DNA from: Lacipirellulaceae bacterium
Lineage (GTDB): Bacteria > Planctomycetota > Planctomycetia > Pirellulales > Lacipirellulaceae
DNA length: 64,000 bases
Direction of reading: 5' to 3'
Assembly (NCBI GenBank): GCA_040218535.1
Contig: JAVJRG010000005.1
Location: 868,001 to 932,000, forward strand
Made by a program: the position numbers and the translations under genes. The notes under the pieces are model-generated. The model saw only the letters and a list, made by a program, of their open reading frames with translations. It did not search any database and was not told the DNA's origin. This document shows positions 1-9,594 of this stretch, piece after piece; position 1 is the stretch's first letter; each line of letters starts with the position of its first letter.

Positions 1-2
1 AT

Positions 3-767
3 TCTTTACGTGAGGCATGGAGCCGTCTGCCGGCACGTGCTTACAGGTTCGCACTCAGCGAACTCGCGTTTTCGGCAGCTTGCATCGGTTGGCTGATGTT
101 CCTCTTCCCACCAATCTCTGGCGGTATTGAGCTTACTAGGAAGCGGTCAGCACTTGCTTGGATATTGGCGGTTTTGAGTTCATCGAATCTGCTGTATCAC
201 TTTCCTTCTCTGATGTCAGTGCTGGGGAAGCTGACAGCGAATCCGTCTTGGTCGCGACTTGAGCAGCTACCTCGGAAAGAACTCTTATTGTTGATGAAGC
301 AACCTGACATCTTGGCGATCAGCGTTCACTTCGCGATGGCTTCAGTAGCGGTCGCGTTAGTTTACGTCCTGTGGTTGTTTGCAAGTGAGTGGTCACACGA
401 AGACTTGCAGCACTCCGGCAGAATGCTCGCGGGGGTGGCTTTGCTGATTAGCCTGTTGCAGTTTGGCGTGGGTGTCTGGCTGTTGGCAAGTCTGCCGGCT
501 GAGTCGCGTGATCGTCTCCTCGGCGGAGACATGATTGCGGCGATCGCGTTCGGTGGCGGAATCTTCAGCACGCTCCTTCTTTGTGGCAGCCTGGCGAACA
601 TCGCCTTGGGAAAGGTCACGCAAGCTGATTCCCGCAAAGCAGCGATGTGGACCGTTGTGACCGTTTTATTGATGACAGTTGCTCTGAAAGGGATTCGTTC
701 CGCTAAGGCAACGGTGGAACAAAAAGAGCCGCGGCAGAAAACTGCCACGGCTCGTTTGGTCAGTTAG
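3..767 (+). CDS. Multi-pass membrane protein, 5' end outside window
   Basis: The reading frame is open to the left edge of the window, so the first residues of the gene are missing; the first internal ATG is at 96 but the upstream codons also read as plausible protein. About five hydrophobic segments are visible, with short polar links (for example the stretches ending YVLWLF and GVWLLASL) and a basic tail rich in Lys/Gln. I do not recognise a family or any catalytic motif. The last codons overlap the terminator hairpin that serves the convergent gene on the other strand. Confident that it is coding; function unknown. Confidence 0.6.
   Translation, partial: SLREAWSRLPARAYRFALSELAFSAACIGWLMFLFPPISGGIELTRKRSALAWILAVLSSSNLLYHFPSLMSVLGKLTANPSWSRLEQLPRKELLLLMKQPDILAISVHFAMASVAVALVYVLWLFASEWSHEDLQHSGRMLAGVALLISLLQFGVGVWLLASLPAESRDRLLGGDMIAAIAFGGGIFSTLLLCGSLANIALGKVTQADSRKAAMWTVVTVLLMTVALKGIRSAKATVEQKEPRQKTATARLVS
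720..753 (-). terminator. Rho-independent terminator of the 781-1278 gene
   Basis: A 12-bp stem (GAGCCGCGGCAG at 726-737 against CTGCCACGGCTC at 742-753, one mismatch) has an AAAA/TTTT loop. Read on the minus strand it is followed by a run of five T. It lies 28 bases past the stop of the minus-strand gene and inside the 3' end of the convergent plus-strand gene, which may also stop there. Confidence 0.75.
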
Positions 768-780
768 TTATTCGAAGCGA

Positions 781-1278
781 CTATTCCTCTTTCTTGTCGC
801 TGCCCTTCTTGTCGTCCTTGATCGGCTTTTTCTCTTCGGCTTCTCGCGCTTTGATTTCTTCCTCGGTAGGTTCTTTCTGAGAATCTTCGAGTTTTCCGTT
901 CGGGAGTTTGCCCTTGGCGATCAATTCAGCGTAAGTGGGGCTTTTTTCGTCTTTAGGGTTCGACTTCATCTTCCCGACGACATCGAACGCTTGCATGATC
1001 TGCTTGGCAACTTTCTCATCCTTGTACTTCTTATGTTCTTTCTTATCGAGGATTCGTGCCAGCTGAACGCCATAGTCGTTGCGGTTTTTCTTCTTCTTGC
1101 CTTGGTGGCACGTGAAGCACTTTGCTTTTTTCTCGAGAAGCTCTTTGTACTCGGCTTGCTTTTCATCGCTCGCATACTTTTTGATGTAAAGCTTCTGGAA
1201 GCCCGGCAATGCCTGGGCACTTTCCAATGTTGCGAACAGCACCAAAGTAGCGAGAGCGAAACCAACGAAACGAGGCAT
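781..1278 (-). CDS. Secreted lysine-rich protein with one CxxCH haem motif
   Basis: A 165-residue protein starting with a clear Sec signal peptide (about residues 1-23, ending SAQA). A single CFTCH motif near residue 54 would bind one covalent haem c, so it is a probable periplasmic monohaem cytochrome or cytochrome-like protein. The rest is strongly charged (Lys/Glu), and the last 40 residues are low-complexity and probably disordered. The start is supported by AGGAG about 8 bases upstream of the ATG. A terminator follows, and it seems to be transcribed alone. A Met axial ligand is possible among several but cannot be assigned. The electron partner is unknown. Confidence 0.7.
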   Translation of the reverse strand: MPRFVGFALATLVLFATLESAQALPGFQKLYIKKYASDEKQAEYKELLEKKAKCFTCHQGKKKKNRNDYGVQLARILDKKEHKKYKDEKVAKQIMQAFDVVGKMKSNPKDEKSPTYAELIAKGKLPNGKLEDSQKEPTEEEIKAREAEEKKPIKDDKKGSDKKEE

Positions 1279-1488
1279 AGAGAATTCTCCTGAGATAAAC
1301 GTTTTGAGTGACTAGGAGGGCGGAGATATATGAGAGACAACCGCCTTGCGGCGAAGGCAATCTCTCGGCGGGGCGTACTCAGCAGGGGCATTTGCTTGCT
1401 GAGTCCTTACTAATAATAGAACTAGCCTGAAGATGAGTGTCAATCATGACTGACTCATCCAGAAAGTCTCAATTTTCAGCAAATTCTC

Positions 1489-3063
1489 TTATTCAAACGC
1501 GGGCCGCTGGTTGAATTCGATGCCCTCAGCCGATCTGTCGAGGGGATCCATAGAATCAAAATTCGTGATCGGGCTGATTACCTCCTCTTTGTCCGAATCA
1601 TTCTTATCAACGATTGTTATCGTTGCAGGGTCAAACAGTACTTCCTCTACATCTTCGCGGTTATTGAGTTTTGGCTGATCGACTTCAGTATCAGAAAAGC
1701 TGTTTCTGAGAGCAGTATCCGTTGGAACGGCTTCGTTTTCCTTTGCCAAGTTGAGCGTGTTGATTTCCGGTGCTAGTTCTGAGCTTCCTGAATTCTCGGC
1801 AGGTACAGATTCTCTCGGCAGAGCGCTGACCTTTTCTTGGGTCGTTACTCGCAACGGAGCAAAGGGAGTATCTGTCGAGTTAGAATTCGACGGGCCGCTG
1901 AGCAATGGAATCGCAAGCAACAATGCGCCCAGTGGAATCAGCCACGGTAAATGATTTCGCAGCGGTGAGACCGACGGAGGCTTATTCCAACTGACAGGCC
2001 CTAAGGGGTGTGTGACGGTGCTTCCCAGCTCTTGCAGAATCAGGCGAATTTGCTGAGCTAACTGCGCGGGATGTTGCTGGCGTTGGGCGGGAGACTTTGC
2101 CAGCATGGTGCGTACGAGCACGTTGACCGAATCAGGGATGTCGTGACGGAAGCTTCTCAAGTCAGGTGGTGTTTCTGTCTGATGAAGCATCAGCTTCTCA
2201 ACCATCGTGCCGTCAGCGAACGGAGCGCGACCGGCGATCATGTAGAAAAGCGTGCAGCCGAGCGAATAAATGTCGCTGCGCGCGTCGGCGGTCCGCGGGT
2301 CACGGGCCTGTTCGGGGGAGATGTAATCAAAGGTCCCCAGCGTCATCCCAGTCGCAGTTAAATCATTGTCTTCGGTGCCGAGCTGCTTCAACCGTGCTAG
2401 GCCCATGTCGACAAGCTTGGTCTGTCCTTCGGACGTGATGAGGATATTCGATGGCTTAATGTCGCGATGCACAACGTCACGATCAGCAGCGTGGGCCAGT
2501 GCGTGAGCCAATTGGTAGGTGTAGTGCAAGGCATCGTTGACGGAGAGGATACCACGTTGCGAAACCAAGTCGCGCAGGTTCACCCCGTCGATGAACTCAA
2601 AGACGATATAAGACAGTCCGCGCGCTTGATTGACCTCGTACACCCGAGCGATGTTCGGATGGTCGAGCCGGGCGGCTGACTGGGCTTCGACCATGAAGCG
2701 TCGTTCGAGTTCTTCGGTGCTGACTCGCTGCGAGGCCACCACCTTCACGGCGACGGTCCGGTCTAGCCGCGCGTCGTATGCCTTGAAGACCACCCCCATG
2801 CCACCGCCGCCGACAAACTCTTGTAGCAAGAAATGCCCAAGTGTTTCGCCTTTGAGTGCATGGGCGAGCTCTCGCGAGGTGATCCCCGAGGGATACTGCT
2901 CGGGCGAAAGAGAAGATGTCGGCGTGAGGACCGTGACTTCAGAGTCTTGGTTACCGCTCAGGGAACTGGGACTCGCAGGGGTGTGAGTGTCGGTGATCGA
3001 AGATCCCTGAGACGGCTGCACAGTCCGCGATGAATTCGAAGGCGACGGAGTCGGGGATTTCAT
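1489..3063 (-). CDS. Membrane-anchored Ser/Thr protein kinase (PknB type)
   Basis: A 524-residue Hanks-type kinase. Residues 1-70 are a Ser/Thr/Pro-rich leader. The catalytic domain spans about 78-345: glycine loop GGGGMG (85-90), ATP lysine in VAVK (107), HRDIKPSN (199-206). A transmembrane segment lies at about 372-388, followed by a roughly 135-residue acidic, probably extracytoplasmic tail with no recognised sensor domain. The metal-binding DFG motif reads DMG (219-221); Asp is kept, so activity is expected. No linked phosphatase is present. A hairpin repeat lies just upstream of its start. Substrate unknown. Confidence 0.9.
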   Translation of the reverse strand: MKSPTPSPSNSSRTVQPSQGSSITDTHTPASPSSLSGNQDSEVTVLTPTSSLSPEQYPSGITSRELAHALKGETLGHFLLQEFVGGGGMGVVFKAYDARLDRTVAVKVVASQRVSTEELERRFMVEAQSAARLDHPNIARVYEVNQARGLSYIVFEFIDGVNLRDLVSQRGILSVNDALHYTYQLAHALAHAADRDVVHRDIKPSNILITSEGQTKLVDMGLARLKQLGTEDNDLTATGMTLGTFDYISPEQARDPRTADARSDIYSLGCTLFYMIAGRAPFADGTMVEKLMLHQTETPPDLRSFRHDIPDSVNVLVRTMLAKSPAQRQQHPAQLAQQIRLILQELGSTVTHPLGPVSWNKPPSVSPLRNHLPWLIPLGALLLAIPLLSGPSNSNSTDTPFAPLRVTTQEKVSALPRESVPAENSGSSELAPEINTLNLAKENEAVPTDTALRNSFSDTEVDQPKLNNREDVEEVLFDPATITIVDKNDSDKEEVISPITNFDSMDPLDRSAEGIEFNQRPAFE

Positions 3064-3155
3064 GACAATCGTCGCTTGGAAAAGAATGCTGCGGAGGTTG
3101 CTTTCGTACCTTCTATTCTAGTTGATGGTCGATAGGGGTCAATTTTGATCCGCCA

Positions 3156-3231
3156 GAGCCGACAGGCGTCAGCCGTCGGGTTTGAAGCTCGCAACATGCT
3201 ACGAGACCCGACGGCTGACGCCTGTCGGCTC
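3156..3231. repeat. Intergenic hairpin repeat, copy 1 (76 bp)
   Basis: An inverted repeat with arms of about 25 bp beginning GAGCCGACAGGCGTCAGCCG and ending in its complement, with a loop of about 24 bases. It belongs to the same family as 5688-5758, 10330-10400 and 30872-30942. It sits between the icd stop and the kinase start, both on the minus strand. Confidence 0.85.
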
Positions 3232-3267
3232 GGGATGCTACTTCAGTGTCGGCAAGTAGGGGGGGAA

Positions 3268-4512
<1,245 letters not shown>

Positions 4513-4703
4513 GGTGGTGCTTCCTGAATATGTCTGGAGTGGTGAGAGCTTGCGAAGCTGTCTATTGTCGGATTCTGCCCAAAGGTGGTCAATGGGCGAG
4601 AGGTCAACTATAGAACGGCTACGAAATTGCGAGCGGCTCTACTTCACGGTAAGATGATTCCCTCCACTTCAACTCCCTCCCTCTCTGTTCCCAGGGGCAC
4701 TTC

Positions 4704-5642
4704 ATGTTCGACGATCCGCAATTCTCTCGCCGCGGGGTACTCGCCACCGGTGCTGCCGCCCTCGCGGGATTTGCTTTACCTACCCAAGCTCAGGAGTCAG
4801 TAGCCGTGTCGCAGTCCGCCGATGAACCACTTTTCAAGATTTCCCTCGCTGAGTGGTCTCTGCACAATGCCTTTGGCCGAGACGGCAAAGACAACCTGAG
4901 GTTCCCCTGGATCGCAAAGAAGCTCTGCGGCATCGATGCGATTGAGTACGTGACGGCCTTCTTCAAGAATCAGGCTGAAGACAAGAAGTATCTGACTGAA
5001 TTGAAGGTCCGCTGCGACGACCTGGGCGTGAAAAGCCTGTTGATTATGGTCGACGGGGAAGGGCACCTGGGCGACCCCAACGAGGCAAAGCGAGCCAAAG
5101 CGGTCGACAATCACAAAAAATGGGTCGAGGCAGCGAAGTTCCTCGGTTGCCATTCGATTCGCGTGAACGCCCATTCCAGCGGGTCGCGACAGGAACAGAT
5201 GAAATTGGCCGCTGACGGTTTGCGAAGCTTGACCGAATGGGCCGCACCACATGAGATCAACGTCATCGTCGAGAATCACGGTGGCCTCTCCAGCGATGGG
5301 GATTGGCTCTCCGGCGTCATGAAACTCGTCGATCTGCCAGGCTGCGGCACACTGCCCGATTTCGGCAATTTTCGCATCCAGGGCGACCAATGGTACGACC
5401 GCTATAAGGGGGTTACCCAGCTTATGCCGTTCGCCAAGGCTGTGAGCGCCAAATCCCACGAATTCGACGCCGAGGGGAACGAGACAAAGTCAGACTACTA
5501 CAAGCTGATGAAGATCGTCCTCGACGCTGGCTACCGGGGCTACGTTGGCATCGAGTGGGAAGGCGGCAAACCGAGCGAAATCGAAGGCATCATGCTGACC
5601 AAGCACTTGCTTGAGAAGGTCCGCGAAAAACTGTCGGCCTAA
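4704..5642 (+). CDS. Exported sugar phosphate isomerase/epimerase-like protein (TIM barrel)
   Basis: A 312-residue protein with a twin-arginine signal (SRRGVLATG, then a hydrophobic stretch ending near TQAQE), so it is probably folded in the cytoplasm and exported by Tat. The mature part fits the xylose-isomerase-like / AP endonuclease 2 TIM-barrel superfamily: VIVENHGG and [10 protein letters not shown] are typical strand-end metal ligands, and a His is present in the [11 protein letters not shown] segment. Planctomycetes carry many exported members of this family, usually of unknown substrate. A 71-bp hairpin lies 45 bases downstream and could end transcription. Confidence 0.85.
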   Translation: MFDDPQFSRRGVLATGAAALAGFALPTQAQESVAVSQSADEPLFKISLAEWSLHNAFGRDGKDNLRFPWIAKKLCGIDAIEYVTAFFKNQAEDKKYLTELKVRCDDLGVKSLLIMVDGEGHLGDPNEAKRAKAVDNHKKWVEAAKFLGCHSIRVNAHSSGSRQEQMKLAADGLRSLTEWAAPHEINVIVENHGGLSSDGDWLSGVMKLVDLPGCGTLPDFGNFRIQGDQWYDRYKGVTQLMPFAKAVSAKSHEFDAEGNETKSDYYKLMKIVLDAGYRGYVGIEWEGGKPSEIEGIMLTKHLLEKVREKLSA

Positions 5643-5687
5643 CTCGACAGGCGCTGGCTTCCACTGGACTTCTTTTTTCCATCTCTA

Positions 5688-5758
5688 GAGCCGCCAGGCG
5701 TCAGCCGGTGGGTGGTACTCTCTCACGCTGCCACCCGCCGGCTGACGCCTGGCGGCTC
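5688..5758. repeat. Intergenic hairpin repeat, copy 2 (71 bp)
   Basis: An inverted repeat with arms of about 26 bp starting GAGCCGCCAGGCGTCAGCCG and a loop of about 20 bases. It follows the isomerase-like gene and is followed by CTTTCTCTG. The loop shares ACTCTCT and ACGCT with copy 3, so these two copies are similar beyond the arms. Confidence 0.85.
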
Positions 5759-5789
5759 TTTCTCTGTTTGCATGGAACAGGATCTTTAG

Positions 5790-6040
5790 CTCTTTTTAGG
5801 CCTGGACACTTGGTTTTCTGGGATTTGGCCCCTGCCTAAAAAGTGTGCAGGCCGGCGAAATCCCGGCGAGGCAGCCCGTGCACAAAAATAGGCAGGCGGC
5901 AGGGAATGCCGTAAGTGCTGTCACTGCAAGTACCTAGGTGATGCACTTTGACCGCTATCAATCATTGGGGAAACGCTTCGGGTTGCAGAGCCGTTCTGAC
6001 AGACGCCCGGCTCGAAGTGCCCCTCACCCGCTGATCATGT
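5790..6040 (+). ncRNA. Candidate structured RNA leader with alternative stems
   Basis: The gene-free stretch between the hairpin repeat and the gene at 6056 is full of complementary segments. Arm A CTTTTTAGGC (5792-5801) pairs perfectly with arm B GCCTAAAAAG (5834-5843). Arm B, read as CCTGCCTA (5831-5838), pairs equally well with arm C TAGGCAGG (5889-5896). A:B and B:C exclude each other, the layout of an attenuator or riboswitch. Further stems are AAGTGC/GCACTT near 5912-5950 and CTTCG...CGAAG near 5970-6020. No known riboswitch consensus was recognised. It could be a leader of the next gene or a free-standing small RNA. Confidence 0.35.
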
Positions 6041-6055
6041 AAGGAGACTTCAGCC

Positions 6056-6598
6056 ATGCTCACCCAATCGAAGGAAAAGTATCAGGAAGTTCTGCAAGTC
6101 GCAGAGAAGCTCAGTCGCCAAAGTCCCGATTGGGTTACCTTCTTCCGCGAAGTGCTTGGGGTTGAGGGCATCGTCCGCACGGCCTTCCCTTCTCACGACG
6201 CCCTCACTGAATTCGAGCAGAGCGAAGAATACGACGCCATCCAGCAGATGCTGGTCAAGCTCCGCGAGAAGCGGGCATCCGCAGATGCCGACAACGAGCC
6301 GACCCGCGTGATCACCGTCCGCCTGCCTAAGAGCATGCATGAGTATCTGCGCACCGAGGCCCACGACCTGCGGACCAGCATGAACAAGCTGTGCATCTCG
6401 AAGCTGCTGCAAGTGATCGACGAAGCAAAGATCCCCAACGAGCGAAGCAGCAGCACGCCCGCTCCCCGAGCCACGACCCCCGAGCCCACCACCAACGGTG
6501 CCCCCGTGGCCAAGCCGGCTTCGCAATTGGGCGATTTCACCCAACCGATCCCTCAGCAGTCGCCACCGCCTTATAAGCCGAATCAGACTCGGTTTTAG
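6056..6598 (+). CDS. Ribbon-helix-helix-like (HicB/Arc-type) protein
   Basis: A 180-residue protein preceded by AAGGAG nine bases before the ATG. The middle (about 83-122) reads RVITVRLPKSMHEYLRTEAH followed by a helix-rich stretch, which fits the beta-strand/helix/helix pattern of ribbon-helix-helix DNA-binding domains such as HicB or Arc. The N-terminal 75 residues are a helical domain I do not recognise. The last 50 are Pro/Thr/Gln-rich and probably disordered. No toxin gene lies beside it, so a toxin-antitoxin role is unlikely; a DNA-binding regulator is the better guess. It sits behind an unusual structured leader. Confidence 0.65.
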   Translation: MLTQSKEKYQEVLQVAEKLSRQSPDWVTFFREVLGVEGIVRTAFPSHDALTEFEQSEEYDAIQQMLVKLREKRASADADNEPTRVITVRLPKSMHEYLRTEAHDLRTSMNKLCISKLLQVIDEAKIPNERSSSTPAPRATTPEPTTNGAPVAKPASQLGDFTQPIPQQSPPPYKPNQTRF

Positions 6599-6625
6599 AG
6601 GTTGATTAGCAAAATTAATGAGCTA

Positions 6626-6651
6626 GGCCGGGGTGCTGAAGCACCCCGGCC
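6626..6651. terminator. Hairpin terminator between convergent genes
   Basis: A perfect 11-bp stem, GGCCGGGGTGC (6626-6636) and GCACCCCGGCC (6641-6651), with a TGAA tetraloop. It lies 28 bases after the plus-strand gene and 23 bases after the end of the minus-strand PilZ gene. T-tracts are weak on both sides, so it may act in both directions. Confidence 0.65.
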
Positions 6652-6673
6652 TGTTGTCATTCGGTTCCGCAGC

Positions 6674-7063
6674 TTACTGCCTAGATGAGCGGTTCAAGAC
6701 GAAGATCGTCCCGCACTCATAGCAGTTCTCGCTGAGGCGTCGGCAGCGGATCACCTCCAGCGTATAGCAACGATTGTCTTTGAGTCGAAGCCAAACGTGT
6801 TCTCTTGGGAAAAGCTGGACAGGCGAAATGAGCCCCATGCCGATGCGCGAGCAGTCTCTCATATAGCAAGCATGCGTTTCCAGCTTGCGTTCCATGATTG
6901 CTTGGCAACGCAAGTAGTGTCGTTCGTAGGCCCGCTTGGTGTGCGCTGTTTGGGTCGGGCCTGACTTGCCAAAGAACTCGTCCGGCGTCGTTGGTAAGAT
7001 AGCTTTCGAGGGGAGGCTCTCCCATAAGTCGCTTATCTCTGTTGCATCGCTGAGCTCCAGCAC
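6674..7063 (-). CDS. PilZ domain protein (c-di-GMP receptor candidate)
   Basis: A 129-residue protein with both halves of the PilZ cyclic-di-GMP signature: RHYLR (48-52, RxxxR) and DCSRIGMG (70-77, DxSxxG), followed by beta strands ending at GTIFVLN. Its start lies 31 bases inside the end of the upstream HD-GYP gene, so the two are almost certainly co-transcribed and translationally coupled. The first 40 residues are not part of PilZ. It probably reads out the c-di-GMP level set by its neighbour; the output is unknown. Confidence 0.8.
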   Translation of the reverse strand: MLELSDATEISDLWESLPSKAILPTTPDEFFGKSGPTQTAHTKRAYERHYLRCQAIMERKLETHACYMRDCSRIGMGLISPVQLFPREHVWLRLKDNRCYTLEVIRCRRLSENCYECGTIFVLNRSSRQ

Positions 7064-8010
7064 TTTACGTACTCCTGGTCAAATTGTGCCCCTGCTTTGC
7101 TACTAAGAAAATCAAGTGTTTCGTTACAACTCATCGGGTTGCGGTAAGGTCGGTTGCCGGTCAGTGCATCAAACACATCAACGACGGCCAGCATCTTGGC
7201 CCACGGATGAATTTCATCCCCCATGATTCCCACGGGATAGCCTTGGCCATTGAGATGTTCATGGTGTTGGTAAGTCATCATGAGTTGGCCATCAACTAAA
7301 TCCTCGCGTTGGCACAGCTCTTCGTACCCCCGTTGTGGGTGCTCTTGAATGGTGTCCCATTCATCTGGTGTGAGTGGCTCAGTCTTATTGAGAATCGAGC
7401 GAGGAATATGGCGTTTGCCCAGGTCATGCAAGAGTCCGCCGATAGCCAGCTGCTCTAACTCATTGGGGTCGCTAATCCCTAATTCCTTAGCAAGTAGGGT
7501 AACATAGCCCGCAACATTAGTGACATGAACGAAGGTGTGATGATCATGCCGAACAATGTCGAACAGATCTGCTGGCAACACCTGATTCTCATTCACCAAG
7601 CGTGCAATCTGGCGACCAATTGATTGGGTCTGCGCCACATACGTGTTGCTGTTCATCATGCAGAGCGACTGCTCAATTTCCAGCGACACAGCACATTGCA
7701 ACAACTCGTATCGCTCGGTAGCTGGCAGCCTGTCAAGCTCAAGGCAGTCTTCCAGGGAATTGACAAACGCTTTGCTGAACTCCATGTAGTCGCGGCTGCG
7801 AACGAACAGCGCGTCGTGACATTCGTCGGCGAGGCCATTGGCACGATCTCGGGACAGTGGGTATCCAGCATCTCGATACAGCACGGGCGGTTCCATGACG
7901 TCGTGCTGCAGAAAGAGATCAACACAGATCGTATCGAGCGCCCGCAAGATGCAATTCGGGACGCTGACGAACTCATCCGTCGGAGAAATTGTTGGTGGGG
8001 CTAGGGCCAT
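7033..8010 (-). CDS. HD-GYP domain c-di-GMP phosphodiesterase
   Basis: A 325-residue protein. The C-terminal half (about 150-320) is an HD-GYP domain with HDLGKRHIP (HD at 195-196), HHEHLNGQGYP (249-259) and DALTGNRPYR (281-290), the metal and substrate motifs of enzymes that hydrolyse cyclic di-GMP to GMP. The N-terminal 145 residues have no transmembrane segment and no recognised receiver domain, so it is probably a cytosolic sensor region. It forms an operon with the downstream PilZ gene, which overlaps its stop. Confidence 0.9.
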   Translation of the reverse strand: MALAPPTISPTDEFVSVPNCILRALDTICVDLFLQHDVMEPPVLYRDAGYPLSRDRANGLADECHDALFVRSRDYMEFSKAFVNSLEDCLELDRLPATERYELLQCAVSLEIEQSLCMMNSNTYVAQTQSIGRQIARLVNENQVLPADLFDIVRHDHHTFVHVTNVAGYVTLLAKELGISDPNELEQLAIGGLLHDLGKRHIPRSILNKTEPLTPDEWDTIQEHPQRGYEELCQREDLVDGQLMMTYQHHEHLNGQGYPVGIMGDEIHPWAKMLAVVDVFDALTGNRPYRNPMSCNETLDFLSSKAGAQFDQEYVKCWSSAMQQR

Positions 8011-8236
8011 TATTATCCGTCAAGAGTGTGGCCACGAATGCAATGATTGACTCGTTGCTGAAACTTAGTTTCATCCTTTCAGGGGGCAAGCGTTCGAGTG
8101 CAGAATTCAGCCCTAGAGATGTGGTTCCAGGAAGTCGAATGCAGGAAAGTACGGAAGGTATGGGAAGTAACGGCATTAGGGATTCTGCTTGCCAGAGCCT
8201 CGATTAGGCTCGTTCCGTTTTCTGGTAAAGCAGAAA

Positions 8237-8270
8237 CAAAAAAAGGCCGTCCCGCTAACGCGGCACGGCC
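8237..8270 (-). terminator. Rho-independent terminator of the DUF1571 gene
   Basis: On the minus strand the stem GGCCGTGCCGC...GCGGGACGGCC (8245-8270) is followed by seven T residues. It lies 29 bases beyond the stop of the minus-strand gene at 8299. This is the most canonical terminator in the window. Confidence 0.9.
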
Positions 8271-8298
8271 TAAGAGTCTCAAAGTTTTCTAACCAACC

Positions 8299-9276
8299 CT
8301 ACGGCTTAAAGTAGTCCGGGTTGTCTTTGCTGAAGTCGAGGTCGGTGAAGCCGTTGTTGATCTTCAGGTTCACGTACGTGTAAGCCTCTTCCAGCGGGGG
8401 TTGTTCGCCTGGCTTCTCGGGCCACAGGTACGCGGCGTAGCGGATGGGGATCTTTAGTTCGTTGTCGATGTAGACCTGTGCTTTATGGAAGCGGAAAGTC
8501 TTCGGGCGGGGCACGGGGTGGGTGACTTCGATCAACGTCACAGGGCGTTTGTTGCCCTTGGGGCCAACGGCGGTTTGGGCGGTGCGGACGTCGCACTCGC
8601 CGTACTTAACGTCGTTGCTGGCGACGGTGATCAACTCATTAGTCAGCTCACGGATGCCGAGCTTGGTGATCGGGTACTTCTGGCCGCTCATGGCGAGCTT
8701 GCCATTGGGGTCGAGTGAGAAGACTCCCAAGCGTTTCTTGAAGCCGCAATCGCGAGCGTTTAACTTGCCGATCGAGCCATCGGGGTTCTGGCTGTAAACC
8801 ACCTCGCGGCCTTTGTTCTGCTTGGAAAGGAAGAACATGTAGACGCCGAACGGTTGATGGCGGACCTTCACGAAAGCGACTTCCTGATCTAATAACTCGC
8901 CATCGATGCGTTCCTGCTTGTACATGATCGCCGAGTAGTCTTTGATGTTCTGGTCGATGTCCGCCAGGCTTTGCTGCGCGAGACGCAACGAAGGCATCAA
9001 AGGATGCTGGCCGGGGATTGGGTCAAGATTCAACCCTGCCGACGTGGTTGTCGCCGGGACGATCCGCGAGGCAACTTTCGCTGCAGGCTCTTCGTTGGCG
9101 ACGAGCTGAATGTGCTGATCCTGAATGGCTTGCTCATTGGCAACCCGGTAGATCGGTTCCGTCAGATTAGGAGTCGATTGGGCGTGAACGCTCAAGGCTG
9201 CGGCTGCGAGCAGGGCAGGTGTCGCTAGGAGTGTTGCCAAACGCGAATAATTGACGGTAGGGAAAAGATACTTCAT
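8299..9276 (-). CDS. Secreted DUF1571 family protein
   Basis: A 325-residue exported protein: signal peptide about 1-32 (ending VHA). The region from about 95 on, with SALADIDQ-like start (LADIDQNIKDYSAIMYKQER) and a long beta-rich part ending YVNLKINNGFTDLDF, matches my memory of the DUF1571 family common in planctomycetes. The fold is expected to resemble the LolA/LppX lipoprotein-carrier type, but that is inference. Monocistronic, with its own terminator. No catalytic residues can be named. Confidence 0.75.
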   Translation of the reverse strand: MKYLFPTVNYSRLATLLATPALLAAAALSVHAQSTPNLTEPIYRVANEQAIQDQHIQLVANEEPAAKVASRIVPATTTSAGLNLDPIPGQHPLMPSLRLAQQSLADIDQNIKDYSAIMYKQERIDGELLDQEVAFVKVRHQPFGVYMFFLSKQNKGREVVYSQNPDGSIGKLNARDCGFKKRLGVFSLDPNGKLAMSGQKYPITKLGIRELTNELITVASNDVKYGECDVRTAQTAVGPKGNKRPVTLIEVTHPVPRPKTFRFHKAQVYIDNELKIPIRYAAYLWPEKPGEQPPLEEAYTYVNLKINNGFTDLDFSKDNPDYFKP

Positions 9277-9594
9277 AGGACTCGACTCTCCCAGTTAGGG
9301 ATGCACGTGCGGGATCTCTTAGGAACGCCTACCAGTGGTGGCTATCGTTGGTGTATCGCCTGCTACAGACGAAACAATGAAAATTTTCGCTTCGATGCCG
9401 AGAGGCAACCCAACGCGGGAATTCTCGCCGACTGATAAACTTGGGCCAGTTCGTGTAAACTACCAGCCTAGGCGTTTCACTTACGTTTTGCGAGCATGTT
9501 CAGTTCGGGCGAGTTTTCGCCTGGTCTGAGCCGGTTACTAGCAAAATCGCGGCGAATCGTACTGTTTTGCCCAGGAACTGAAAAGACGGAATTC
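9277..9594. other. Divergent intergenic region, no gene seen
   Basis: These 318 bases separate two divergent genes and should hold both promoters. A frame open from 9496 continues into the MBL gene but reads as non-protein-like sequence, so it is taken as untranslated leader. No strong hairpin or clear -35/-10 pair was recognised. Confidence 0.5.

Noticed and set aside
6056-6598. HicAB toxin-antitoxin pair
   Set aside because: Only an RHH-like protein is present; no HicA-like partner on either side.
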